A stretch of DNA of 64,000 nucleotides from Hyphomicrobium sp. LHD-15 (GTDB taxonomy: Bacteria; Pseudomonadota; Alphaproteobacteria; Rhizobiales; Hyphomicrobiaceae), in assembly GCF_031157355.1 (NCBI RefSeq), contig NZ_JAVIFT010000003.1, positions 62,001-126,000 of the forward strand, in the 5' to 3' direction. How positions within the stretch are numbered: position 1 is the first letter of the stretch; every line of letters starts with the position of its first letter. The translations under genes and the position numbers were made by a program. The notes below the pieces were generated by a model. That model was given only the letters and a program-made list of their open reading frames with translations, was not told where the DNA came from and did no database searches. Below are positions 17,103-26,478 of this stretch, piece by piece.

Positions 17103-18406
17103 GTGAGCAGAACCACGAGGCCCGCCGTGAAACTGGCACTGATCGCGCCTCCGATGGTTGTTGGTCTTCTTCTTGCCGCTTGCGGAGAGGAGCCGGCCTT
17201 GCCTCAACAGGACACGTTCGGCCCCAAGCCGAAGCTCGCCGAACCGAACCGGCAAATCATTCCGACAGTCAAAATTGCGCCCGCAACCGGCTGGCCGGCA
17301 GGCGGCAAGCCTCTCGCCGCAGAAGGCTTGGCAGTCGGCGCTTTCGCAGCCGAGCTCAATCATCCGCGCTGGCTTTATGTACTGCCCAATGGAGACGCGC
17401 TTGTCGCTGAGACCAACAAGCCGCCGGACTCGGGGGGCCGAAGCGGCTTGGCGGCATGGATCATGGGACGCGTCATGGCGCGAGCAGGCGCTGGCGTACC
17501 GAGCGCGAACCGGATCACACTCCTGAGGGACGACAACCACGACGGCGTTGCCGAAACCCGCACAGTTTTCCTTGCCGAACTCAACTCGCCGTTCGGCATG
17601 GCACTAGTTGGCGACAATTTCTATGTCGCCAACACCGATGCCGTGGTGCGCTATCCGTATAAGCCGGGACAAACGGAAATCCGCGAGTCGGGCGTCAAGA
17701 TCGCAGACCTCCCGTCGCTTCCGTTCAATCATCACTGGACCAAGAACATCATCGCGAGCCCCGACGGCGCGAAGCTCTATGCCACGGTCGGCTCCAACAG
17801 CAACGTCGCCGAGAACGGGATGGACGCCGAGCAGAACCGCGCCGCGATCCTGGAAATCGATCTCGCGACCGGCGTGACGCGGCTCTTCGCATCGGGCTTT
17901 CGCAATCCGAACGGCCTGGCCTGGGAACCGCGATCCGGCACGCTCTGGACCGTCGTCAACGAACGCGATGAAATCGGCAATGACCTCGTGCCCGACTATC
18001 TAACTTCGGTGAAGGACGGCGGCTTCTACGGATGGCCGTACAGTTATTTCGGCCAGCATGTCGACGAGCGTATTGAGCCGCCGCGTCCCGATCTCGTCGC
18101 CCAAGCCATCGTTCCCGATTACGCGCTCGGCGCACACACGGCCTCGCTCGGCCTGACCTTCTCGAGCGGAACATTGCTCCCGGAGCGGCTGCGCGACGGC
18201 GTGTTCGTCGGCCAGCACGGGTCATGGAACCGTGATCCGCCGAGCGGCTATTAGGTCGTCTTCATTCCGTTCGTCGATGGGGCGCCGTCCGGAAATCCGG
18301 AATCGGCGTCGCCATGGACCTCGCCGGAGCGCTGCTCGTGGCGGATGACGTCGGCAATATTGTGTGGCGCGTCACGCCGCCCGCAAACGAATCCGGCCAG
18401 CGCTAG
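17103..18406 (+). pseudogene. PQQ-dependent sorbosone-dehydrogenase-like lipoprotein, broken
   Basis: The first 383 residues are good: a lipoprotein signal with lipobox LLAAC, then a six-bladed propeller (HPRWLYVLPNGDALVAETN, NSPFGMALVGDNFYVANTD, FNHHWTKNIIASPDGAKLY, ASGFRNPNGLAWEP). An in-frame TAG at 18252 interrupts the usual SGYKVVF block; the frame past the stop still reads VVFIPFVDGAPSGNPE. The C-terminal motif (GVAMDLAGALLVADDVGN, then IVWRV) is intact but in another frame from 18299 to a stop at 18406. So a nonsense change and a deletion of roughly 20-30 codons have hit the gene. The family oxidises sugars or aldehydes with PQQ in the periplasm. It is possible that the truncated product is still made. 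Confidence 0.8.
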
Positions 18407-18474
18407 CTCAAGCAGCATGGCGCTGCAGAATTTTCATTCGAAGCCTTGCGCTCGAAGCGACGACGGGTTTTGCG

Positions 18475-18744
18475 TTACTTCATATCGCGGTCGCTGCCAG
18501 AGCCGCTCGATCCAGCCTCACCAGTCGATGCGCCGGAACTCGCCGACGAATGCCAGTTGGCCGGGCCTTGCACGACAGGTTTGCCCTGGAACGTACCGTC
18601 GGCATCCTTGTGCCGGTTCGCATTCTCGTCCATGCTAGACTGCTCCGCCCCTTTCAGAGGCTTGGCCGCCTTATCTTTGGCGATGGCCGCAGGGGTTGCG
18701 CCAAGCAGCGCCGCAAGTGCAACGCCGATCATGATCTTCTTCAT
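18475..18744 (-). CDS. Small secreted protein, unknown function
   Basis: 89 residues from ATG 18744 (AAGGAGG upstream at a good distance; the ATG at 18750 is too close to it). Signal peptide MKKIMIGVALAALLGATPAA with cleavage near AIA-KD. The mature part is short, hydrophilic and Ser/Gly-rich (HSSASSGASTGEAGSSGSGS). It looks like a disordered periplasmic protein. No family recognised. Confidence 0.65.
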   Translation of the reverse strand: MKKIMIGVALAALLGATPAAIAKDKAAKPLKGAEQSSMDENANRHKDADGTFQGKPVVQGPANWHSSASSGASTGEAGSSGSGSDRDMK

Positions 18745-18901
18745 GAGCATCCTCCTTGCTTATCCGCGGATCACCCGCAGATAAACAAAAACGATGTCCC
18801 GATCGCCGGGGTTCCTCTCATGACCAATTCGTAACCATCACGTCGTCGTGCGAGCGAATGGGAGCGCGCCGCACGCCACGCCCCCAAGCCGGAATGGACG
18901 A

Positions 18902-20359
18902 TCAGAAGTAATAGCCGCGCTCGCCGTGCTCCGTGACGTCGAGACCTGCGCGCTCCTTTTCACGGGGCAAACGAAGCCCGATTACCAGATCCACAAACTT
19001 GTAGATGATCGCCGAGAACACACCCGACCACACCAGCGTCAGCGCAACCGCCTTGAGCTGCGCCTTCATTTGCGTGGCCATGTCGTAAGTGACGGTGATC
19101 TGCCCCGGCTGTGAGATGTAATCCACCACGCCGGTTCCACCGAAGTGCGGATTGACCAGGATGCCGGTGCCGATGGCGCCGACGATGCCGCCGACACAGT
19201 GCACTCCGAACACGTCGAGACTATCGTCATAGCCGAGCGCGCTCTTGAGCGACGTGCACGCCACGAACCCGAAGATCCCGGCCACGAAGCCAAGCACGAT
19301 GCTGCCCATCGGCCCCGCAAAGCCGGACGCTGGCGTCACAGCAACGAGGCCGACAACCACACCGGAGATGAGGCCGAGCGTCGTCGGTTTGCCCTTGAGT
19401 ACCCACTCCGCAAACACCCAGGCCAGTGCCGCCATCGCCGTCGCGCCGAACGTGTTGCCCATGGCGAGCGCGGCAGTACCGTTCGCCTCGAGGTTCGATC
19501 CGCAGTTGAAACCGAACCAGCCGACCCACAGCAGCGCCGCGCCGACCATGCTGAGTGTCAGCGAATGCGGAGGCATCGGTTCGCGGCCATAGCCCGAGCG
19601 CGGCCCGAGCATCAGCGCACCGACGAGACCAGCGATACCGGCATTGATGTGCACGACAGTTCCGCCGGCGAAATCGAGTGCACCCCACTGTGCCGCAAGC
19701 CCAGCGCTACCGAGCAGGCCCTGCAGCTTCGCTTCCGCGACGGCGCGCGCTTCGCCCGTGGTGCCGGATACCGCACGCGCGGCGTCGATCAACGCATCCG
19801 GTCCCGCCCAGTACCAAACCATGTGCGCGATCGGGCAATAGACGATCGTGACCCACAGCACCATGAACAGCAGCAGAGCCGAGAAGCGCATGCGCTCGGC
19901 GAAAGCCCCGACGATCAGCGCCGGCGTGATCGCCGCGAACGTCATTTGAAACCAGATGTAGGCATACTCGGGAACATAGACGCCCGGCGAAAACGTAGCC
20001 GCGACGGAATCCGGCGTAATTCCCGCTAGGAACGCTTTCGAGAGCCCGCCGACGAACGGCGTCGTGCGCTCGTCCGCCGTGAACGCGAGGCTATAGCCGT
20101 AGAGCATCCAGATCAGGCAGACGAGGCAGACCGTCGCGAAAACCTGCATCAACGTGGCGAGCGCGTTCTTTGTCCTGACGAGCCCGCAATAAAAAAGCGC
20201 GAGACCCGGAATCGTCATCAGCAGCACCAGGACGGTTGAAACCATCAGGAACGCCGTATCGCCCTTGTCGGGCGCCGCCCACGCCGGGGCCGCCCACCCG
20301 AATACAAGCGGCGTTACCGCCAGCAGGACCGCTTGCAGCCTCTTCGAGTGACCCGACAT
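18902..20359 (-). CDS. amtB: AmtB ammonium transporter
   Basis: 485 residues from ATG 20359, preceded by the strong SD GGAGGAG. A signal-like N-terminus (VLLAVTPLVFGWAAPAWA) is cleaved, then eleven membrane helices follow. Family signatures: DTAFLMVSTVLVLLMTIPGLALFY, DFAGGTVVHINAGIAGLV (twin-His pore residue), FGFNCGSNLEANG, and DDSLDVFGVHCVGG with the second pore His. The C-tail contacts GlnK in this family. No glnK is adjacent. A sigma-54 site lies about 80 bases upstream, so expression should rise under nitrogen limitation. Confidence 0.94.
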   Translation of the reverse strand: MSGHSKRLQAVLLAVTPLVFGWAAPAWAAPDKGDTAFLMVSTVLVLLMTIPGLALFYCGLVRTKNALATLMQVFATVCLVCLIWMLYGYSLAFTADERTTPFVGGLSKAFLAGITPDSVAATFSPGVYVPEYAYIWFQMTFAAITPALIVGAFAERMRFSALLLFMVLWVTIVYCPIAHMVWYWAGPDALIDAARAVSGTTGEARAVAEAKLQGLLGSAGLAAQWGALDFAGGTVVHINAGIAGLVGALMLGPRSGYGREPMPPHSLTLSMVGAALLWVGWFGFNCGSNLEANGTAALAMGNTFGATAMAALAWVFAEWVLKGKPTTLGLISGVVVGLVAVTPASGFAGPMGSIVLGFVAGIFGFVACTSLKSALGYDDSLDVFGVHCVGGIVGAIGTGILVNPHFGGTGVVDYISQPGQITVTYDMATQMKAQLKAVALTLVWSGVFSAIIYKFVDLVIGLRLPREKERAGLDVTEHGERGYYF

Positions 20360-20740
20360 CAGTGCTCTCCTCCCCGCCCCAAAAAGCGCTTTCGCTATCA
20401 ATATGCTAGCGCGCGCCGTCGCGGCACGTGCAAGTCCCGAGGCAATCCACATGCCAAATCGGCCCCGCCCATCGTCCCGCCGCAATCCCTGCGTTTGTTC
20501 ACGGATGCATTCCAAGATGATCACAGGAGAGGATGACAGGACAAGTACGCTGTGCGTGCCAACCGTTTGGGCGCCCTGCCTAAATATAAATCACGCAATG
20601 CCCTTGTCCTGGAAGCCACACTGAACTACGAATTACCTGTTGATAACTATGAGTATCGATCGGTCGCTGAGCGGGAGCGGCCGGACCAATGCGGGGGAAA
20701 CTACGAGCAATATGCGAGTGGCGCATGGGGATAGACGCGT
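20360..20740. other. Divergent intergenic region amtB / membrane protein
   Basis: It holds the amtB sigma-54 promoter (20441-20456) and no supported gene. The right part (20580-20660) is AT-richer and probably contains the promoter of the plus-strand gene, but no box can be called with confidence. Confidence 0.5.
20441..20456 (-). promoter_or_regulatory. Sigma-54 promoter of amtB
   Basis: On the minus strand: TGGCATGTGGATTGCC, matching TGGCACG-N4-TTGC with one change and the obligatory 10-base gap between GG and GC. It lies about 82 bases upstream of the amtB ATG, correctly oriented. Confidence 0.75.
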
Positions 20741-21388
20741 ATGGCACGCCGTGAAGAGATCAAGATGGACGAGCTCAAGAAGCTCCTCCGTCGACTGGAT
20801 GGACTGGACGGGGACAAGAGCTTAGTCAAAAAGACGCAGGAGCCGGATCAGCGGGGCTATGTTGGCGCCCTGCGCGGTGCTCCCGTTTCCGAAGACGAAG
20901 AGATGGTTATCGCGCCTCCGCCGGAGGTGGCGAAATCCTCGGGCGCCGCGGTTTATGTTGCCGCCGCGACCGCAGCTCTCATTTCGACCTTCACCGTCTT
21001 CATGATCATGTCCTGGCAGGGCAAGATCGGGCCTTTGGGTCCGGAGATGCTGGGCCAGAAAAGGCTTGAGCTCAACCAGCCGGCCGCTAACGGCGCAAGC
21101 CCCGGCCAGCAGTCCGACACCGCCAACGCCCTGGTGCGGCGCGCCGATGTTCTGCTACAGAGTGGCGAGGTCGAAGCCGGCCGCGCCTTGCTGCAGCGGG
21201 CAGCAGAACTGGGCTCAGGAGCAGCGGCTTTCAAGCTTGGCCGCAGCTACGACCCGTCGCAGTCGAGATCTTATACCTTTGCCGATAGCCAGACCAATCC
21301 GGCCCTTGCCAAAGCCTGGTATGAACGGGCGCTTGCTCTCGGCACCCAGGAGGCCGCCAGCTACCTGGCCAACCCGGTCATCAAATAG
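20741..21388 (+). CDS. Single-pass membrane protein with Sel1/TPR-like tail
   Basis: 215 residues. A charged cytoplasmic head (MARREEIKMDELKKLLRRLD) leads to one membrane helix near residues 68-92 (AAVYVAAATAALISTFTVFM). Beyond it comes a low-complexity linker, then two helical repeats: ADVLLQSGEVEAGRALLQRA AEL and ALAKAWYERALALGTQEAAS, the second a clear Sel1/TPR consensus. Such tails bind partner proteins in the periplasm. It precedes the dynamin-like pair by 165 bases on the same strand; co-function is only a guess. Confidence 0.7.
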   Translation: MARREEIKMDELKKLLRRLDGLDGDKSLVKKTQEPDQRGYVGALRGAPVSEDEEMVIAPPPEVAKSSGAAVYVAAATAALISTFTVFMIMSWQGKIGPLGPEMLGQKRLELNQPAANGASPGQQSDTANALVRRADVLLQSGEVEAGRALLQRAAELGSGAAAFKLGRSYDPSQSRSYTFADSQTNPALAKAWYERALALGTQEAASYLANPVIK

Positions 21389-21553
21389 AACGTACGCCGA
21401 CAAACGACGCCACGCCCCCGTCCTCCGCCCCCGCGACATTCGCCCGCATCAACCGGACGCGTTGTCCTCGCGCGTAGGTCATACTGTTGACTCCGCGCCG
21501 TGGTCCCTGGGACGCCACACATGCCGGGAGGCGCAGGACATTTGAACGCAAGC

Positions 21554-23740
21554 ATGTCGGGGGAAGAAACAAGCTCGGGCCTTATAGGGGCCAGGCTGGA
21601 AGGCCTGCGTCAGCAGCTTCTCAGCTGCGGCCACGTGCTGGCCGGGCTCGTGGAACCCGCCGCCCGCCCTCTCATTGCCGACGCCCTCGTCGATCTGAAG
21701 CAGCTCGTATGCCGCATCGGCGTCGTCGGGCAGATCAAATCCGGCAAAAGCTCCTTCATCAACACCTTCGTTCAGCATCCAAACTTTCTTCCGACCAGCG
21801 TCACGCCGTGGACGACGGCCGTCACCAATCTGCACTTCGCGCAATCGCCGCCCGGTCCTCACTCCGCGATCTTCACGTTCCTCCAGCCCAAGGAATGGGG
21901 CGAGATCGCCGAGACCGGCGGCAAGATTCGCGAACTGACCGAACGGCTCGTGCCCGGCTTCGAGCCCGGATTGCTGCAGCAGCAGGCCGAGCTTTTGCGC
22001 ACCCGCGCCCAGGATCGCCTCGGCCCCGAGTACGATCTGCTCTTGGGCCAGGCTCATTGCTTCATCAATCTCGCGCCCAGCACGCTTCAGCATTACGTCT
22101 GCTCGGGCGACTTCACGGCTCAGACGGGAACCATCCCGATCGGCAAATACTCCGACATCACCAAGAGCGCCGATCTCTACTTCCAGCGCGGCCCGTTCGC
22201 GTTCCCGAGCACCGTCGTCGACACACCCGGCACCAACGATCCCTTCCTGATCCGCGATGAGATCACGCGCCGCAGCCTCGGCTCGGCCGACATCTACGTC
22301 ATCGTGCTCACTGCTCGCCAGCCGCTGTCGGACAACGACGTCACGCTGCTTCGGATCATGCGCGGCCTCAACAAGGACCGCATCGTCGTCCTGCTCAATC
22401 GCATCGACGACCTGACCGACGTCGAAGCCGAGCTACCCCGCGTCATCCACTATATCCGCCAGAAGCTCGCCGCCGAGATGCCGGGCTCCGAGATCCCGCT
22501 CGTTTACGGTAGCGCCTGGTGGGGCAGCCAGGCCATGACCTACGACCGCGATGCCATCACCCGCATCCTGAAGCGTCGTTCCGCCAATTACCTTCTGCGC
22601 GCCGGCCTCCTTCGCCCCGACGAATTGGATCCCCGCTTCATCGGCAACCCCGATTTCGACGAGCGGCTGAAACACTCCCTTCTCGCCATGTCCGGCCTGC
22701 CCGCCGTCTATCAGGCCATGGACAGCCTGATGGACGCCGCGAGTCCCACTTACGTCATGCGCCAGATCACCGGATCGTTCGCGGAGATGTCGCGGGCCTG
22801 CGAAGGCGCCGCGCGCGCCGAGCTGCAAAGCCTCACAGCGGCGAACGAAAAGCGCGAGGTGCCACGTCGGGCCGAGGAGAAATTCGTCGAGCTGGCGCGC
22901 GAGAGCGAGCTGCTCGCACGCGTCACCGCCAACATCGAAGCCTCCGCCGCCGGCATCGAGCAGCAGCTCGCCCGCATCATCCAGGAGGAAAAGGAAACCT
23001 TGCGGCGCAAGCTCCAAGCCACCATCGAATTCCACGCCGCGCGCGAGCGCGACGTGCTGATCGACACGCTATCCCGTGGCCGCGCACCGAAGGTATGGAC
23101 CCACGAAGGCGTCGAACTGAGGCGCGCGCTCGCCGAAGCCTTCCGCACCGGCTTCCGCAATTCCGCGACCCGCCTGACGTCGTTCCATGCCCGCGTCGCA
23201 CCCGAGTTGCATCAACTCATGGCGTCGCTCGTACCGGGCGCCGTGATGCCCGACCCGCACGGCCAGACCCTCGCCATCCCCGAGCCAACCATTGCGCCGG
23301 TGAGCCGCCTGATGGCGCTCGATCTCGACAACTCCCGTTGGAGCCTGTTCTGGAGCCGCAATCCCTCGCCGCAAATATCGGGGAGCAAGATCGAAGCCTT
23401 GATCAAGAGCGAGTTCGCTTCCGTCGCCGACGAGCTCGTCCACCTCGCAGGCGTCGCCTTCCATCACTTCAGCACGACGACGATCAAGTGGTCGTTCGGC
23501 GCTTGCCGCAACATCCAGCATGCGCTCCAGCGCCGCCTTGATCGCGTGCGCGAAGACTACGAGCTGACCCGCCGCGAAGCCTTTCCGCCCGAGAGCCAGC
23601 AAGCGGCAAACGAGCGCGCCAACCGGATTCGTGCGCAGGCCCAGCGCGTCAAGGACAACGAAACCCTCACTCAGCACCTCGAGCACCTCATTCAGTACAT
23701 CGACACCGTTCTGAAAAGCGAAGCGCCGCGAGCCACATGA
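21554..23740 (+). CDS. Dynamin-like GTPase 1
   Basis: 728 residues from ATG 21554; GTG 21500 and ATG 21521 are alternative starts. G1 is GQIKSGKSSF (about residue 59), G2 lies in FLPTSVTPWTTAVT, G3 is VDTPGTND (about 221), G4 is LNRIDDL (about 281), all intact. Residues beyond 400 are long charged helices (RAELQSLTAANEKREV, IIQEEKETLRRKLQATIEF) as in the stalk of bacterial dynamins. There is no obvious transmembrane helix, so membrane contact would be through a paddle or lipid-binding tip. The next gene, another GTPase, overlaps it by 4 bases. Bacterial dynamin-like proteins remodel or repair membranes. Confidence 0.8.
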   Translation: MSGEETSSGLIGARLEGLRQQLLSCGHVLAGLVEPAARPLIADALVDLKQLVCRIGVVGQIKSGKSSFINTFVQHPNFLPTSVTPWTTAVTNLHFAQSPPGPHSAIFTFLQPKEWGEIAETGGKIRELTERLVPGFEPGLLQQQAELLRTRAQDRLGPEYDLLLGQAHCFINLAPSTLQHYVCSGDFTAQTGTIPIGKYSDITKSADLYFQRGPFAFPSTVVDTPGTNDPFLIRDEITRRSLGSADIYVIVLTARQPLSDNDVTLLRIMRGLNKDRIVVLLNRIDDLTDVEAELPRVIHYIRQKLAAEMPGSEIPLVYGSAWWGSQAMTYDRDAITRILKRRSANYLLRAGLLRPDELDPRFIGNPDFDERLKHSLLAMSGLPAVYQAMDSLMDAASPTYVMRQITGSFAEMSRACEGAARAELQSLTAANEKREVPRRAEEKFVELARESELLARVTANIEASAAGIEQQLARIIQEEKETLRRKLQATIEFHAARERDVLIDTLSRGRAPKVWTHEGVELRRALAEAFRTGFRNSATRLTSFHARVAPELHQLMASLVPGAVMPDPHGQTLAIPEPTIAPVSRLMALDLDNSRWSLFWSRNPSPQISGSKIEALIKSEFASVADELVHLAGVAFHHFSTTTIKWSFGACRNIQHALQRRLDRVREDYELTRREAFPPESQQAANERANRIRAQAQRVKDNETLTQHLEHLIQYIDTVLKSEAPRAT

Positions 23741-25014
23741 GCAAAGCATCCGAGCAGTTTCTCCGGCTGTTGGGCGCCGCCAGGGAGCGCCTGGTCGAAA
23801 CGCGCCTCACCGATACGGCCCTGACCTATTGCATCGCCGGCCTCGCGCGCATGGAGGAAGCCCTGCGCCGGCCGCTCCGTGTCGTCATCCTGGGCGAATA
23901 CAATTCGGGCAAGACGTCGGTCGCCGATCTCCTGATCGGGTCCGGCCTCTTGCCGACGAGCGTGGTCTCGAACACCAACATGCCGGTTTTGATGACCTAT
24001 GCCGAGACCGCGGCGATCCATGGCATCACCCAGGCCGGCGCACGCATCCGCGTCGACGGCGACGAGAACGACCCGCTGACGGATCTCTCGTTCCGCGCCC
24101 TTCAGGTCGCGCTACCCCTCGAACGGCTTCGCACCTACCAGATCCTGGACACGCCACCCTCCGCGACGCCCTCGTCGTTCGTAGAGGAAGCCGACATCGT
24201 GATCTGGTGCACGGTCGCGACCCGCGCCTGGACCGAAAGCGAGCGCGCACTCTGGTCGACGCTTCCGCAGCGCTGCTGCCGCAACGCCATTCTCGTCGCG
24301 ACCCACCAGGACAGCCTGCAAAGCGCCGACGAAATCGAGCATGTCACCAAGCGTCTGCAGAGCCTCACCAAGGGCATGTTCCGCGAGGTCGTTCTCGTTG
24401 CCGCCGAGAACACGCCCGACGGATCGGAGGAAGAGGACATCGAAAGCGGCGCCAAAGCGCTCCGCAACGGCGTCGAAAGCCTCGCCGTCGAAATTGCCGA
24501 TCGGCGCACACAGAAGGCCGAGAAAATCGTCCGCAGGCTGGCCCGCCTGACCTTCCATCATCTGCAGAGCAATCAGATCCGCGCCGAGGCGGCCCCGGTG
24601 CTGGCCGATTGGGAAAGCCGCTCCAACGTCATCCTCGAACAACTGGCGATCGGCATCAGAACGCCGCCGATGGCCATCGAAGAACTGCTGCAGGCCTACG
24701 CCATTTATGCCGAGAAGCTGCGACCCGGCGTCATCAACGGAGACAGCGTTCCCGCCTCCACGTCGTCGCGCGCGCTGACCACGCCGGTCCGCTGGCCGTC
24801 GCACAATCCCGCCGCCCAGCGCCTGGTGACGATGCTGACATCCGATCTCACAGCGCTTCTGCGTATGCTGGCCGGCAACGCCGCCTCGCTCGATCCGCGC
24901 TACAACGACTATCAGGTCGCGCGCCGCATCGTGCTGGCGCTGGCCGATCTCGACAGCGCCTTCGCCGCGCTCGCCCGCATGCTCGGATCACCGAGCCAGG
25001 AAGCCCGCGCTTAA
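23737..25014 (+). CDS. Dynamin-like GTPase 2, degenerate switch motifs
   Basis: 425 residues, start ATG 23737 overlapping the previous stop (ATGA). G1 is good: ILGEYNSGKTSVADLL (about residue 51), with the threonine of G2 in PTSVVSNTNMPV. G3 reads LDTPPS where DxxG is expected, and G4 reads ATHQDS instead of N/TKxD. After the G domain (to about 260) come about 160 mostly helical residues. The coupling and the altered motifs suggest a hetero-oligomer in which this protein is the weak or regulatory GTPase. Bacterial dynamins often occur as unequal tandem pairs. Confidence 0.75.
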   Translation: MSKASEQFLRLLGAARERLVETRLTDTALTYCIAGLARMEEALRRPLRVVILGEYNSGKTSVADLLIGSGLLPTSVVSNTNMPVLMTYAETAAIHGITQAGARIRVDGDENDPLTDLSFRALQVALPLERLRTYQILDTPPSATPSSFVEEADIVIWCTVATRAWTESERALWSTLPQRCCRNAILVATHQDSLQSADEIEHVTKRLQSLTKGMFREVVLVAAENTPDGSEEEDIESGAKALRNGVESLAVEIADRRTQKAEKIVRRLARLTFHHLQSNQIRAEAAPVLADWESRSNVILEQLAIGIRTPPMAIEELLQAYAIYAEKLRPGVINGDSVPASTSSRALTTPVRWPSHNPAAQRLVTMLTSDLTALLRMLAGNAASLDPRYNDYQVARRIVLALADLDSAFAALARMLGSPSQEARA

Positions 25015-25033
25015 ATCCCCTCGATCGCGGCCT

Positions 25034-26344
25034 TTACCGGGCTGTCTCGCCGAGACGCTGGCGCAGCGCGCGATCGAAACGCAGCGACATCGCAAGCCAG
25101 ATGCCGGCAACGGGAACCGACAGCACCGCGACAGCCGAAAGCGGCAGCCCCACGGCCTTCGTAAGCCCGTTGAAGACAGCGCCCGACAGCGCATCGCCGC
25201 CGCGATAGACGACCGTATCGATGAAGCTCTGCGCCTTGTAGCGCTCGTCGCTATCGACAGCCGTATAGAGCACCTTGGTCGCCGGGTTCGACAGCGCGAA
25301 AGCCGCGACGCGCTCCGCCACCATGATCGCCGCCACGACGTGCAGCGCGGGCATCGCCGCATAGACACCGAGACCGATCACGGTCAGCGCCGGCAGCACG
25401 GCCGCCGCCACGCCAACGCCGAACCGCGCCATGATCCGGCCGGTGAGGAACACCTGCACCAGCACGCTGAGCACGCTCGTGATCAGATCGCGTTCGGCAA
25501 AAAACTGCACGCGCGTCGTTGCATCCGGCAACACCTCACCCGCAAGCCGCGATTGCTCGAGATAGAAGAAGGTCGAAAGCAGGTTCGCGATCAGCACGTA
25601 ACACGCGATGCGAAGCAGGTAACTATCCCGCAGCACGCGCTCGGCGCCGGACAGCAGCGACCTGAGCGTCGGCGGCGCTTCGTTCTTGCCGTTGGGCGCA
25701 GCCTGGTCTCGCACGGCCACGCCGCGCAGCCAGACCGAGAGCGCGGCTGCAAGTACGAACACGGCGGCCGCGATCAGCAGCAGATTCTCCTGGCCGACGA
25801 CCGTCACCAGAGAATTGGCCGCGAACGGACCGAGCACCGCGCCCGTCGTGCCGCCTGCCGCGATGAAGCCGTAGAGACGTTTGGCCTGCTCGCTGTCGTA
25901 GATGTCGGACATCAAGATCCAGAACAGCGACACGACGAACAGATTGAACACGCTGCCGAACACGAAGAACGAAGCGCCCAGCGTACCGTCCCCGCCGGAG
26001 CGAAGCGTAAGCCAGAAGAACACCATCAGCCCGACGAAGAACATGTAGATCCCGGGCAGGATGGCGCGCCGCGGCACTCGTGCCACGACCCACGCGAACA
26101 CTGGCACCGCCGCCAGCATGACCGCGAACACGAGCAGGAACCACAGCTGGCGCTGATCGGCAGTCGCCTCAGCGCTGACGTTCTCGCGCACCGGGCGGAT
26201 CAGGTAATAGCCGCCGAGCACCAACGCGAACGTGGCGAACGACCCCAGCGCCGCAGCCACCTCCGAGCCTCGCACATCGACGGCCCGCCGCAGCAGCGCG
26301 AGCCCGAAAGAGCCGGCCCCGTCTGCCCCTTGTTGGTGTTCCAT
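25034..26344 (-). CDS. Nucleotide-transporter-like MFS carrier
   Basis: 436 residues from ATG 26344 (GGGGGA upstream). About twelve membrane helices with short loops. The opening FATFALVLGGYYLIRPVREN and the block FWILMSDIYDSEQAKRLYGF plus GGTTGAVLGP are characteristic of the NTP/NDP exchange (TLC-like) group of the major facilitator fold. In free-living bacteria such proteins are common and their substrate is unknown; ATP/ADP exchange should not be assumed. It converges on the dynamin pair, so it is not in their operon. Confidence 0.72.
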   Translation of the reverse strand: MEHQQGADGAGSFGLALLRRAVDVRGSEVAAALGSFATFALVLGGYYLIRPVRENVSAEATADQRQLWFLLVFAVMLAAVPVFAWVVARVPRRAILPGIYMFFVGLMVFFWLTLRSGGDGTLGASFFVFGSVFNLFVVSLFWILMSDIYDSEQAKRLYGFIAAGGTTGAVLGPFAANSLVTVVGQENLLLIAAAVFVLAAALSVWLRGVAVRDQAAPNGKNEAPPTLRSLLSGAERVLRDSYLLRIACYVLIANLLSTFFYLEQSRLAGEVLPDATTRVQFFAERDLITSVLSVLVQVFLTGRIMARFGVGVAAAVLPALTVIGLGVYAAMPALHVVAAIMVAERVAAFALSNPATKVLYTAVDSDERYKAQSFIDTVVYRGGDALSGAVFNGLTKAVGLPLSAVAVLSVPVAGIWLAMSLRFDRALRQRLGETAR

Positions 26345-26478
26345 CGGCGCGCTGTCCCCCTTTTGATGCGACGAGCCGGCGCCGAACCTTGCACGCACGT
26401 CTCGCTTCGGAGGAATAGCCGAACGGGCGGCAGTTGCGCAACGCGCCCAAGAGCGAGCCCGTCGCGCCGCCACATGTT

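Noticed and set aside
20501-20570. TTGGCACGCACAGC as a further amtB sigma-54 site
   Set aside because: The gap between GG and GC is 8 rather than 10 bases; the site at 20441-20456 is better.
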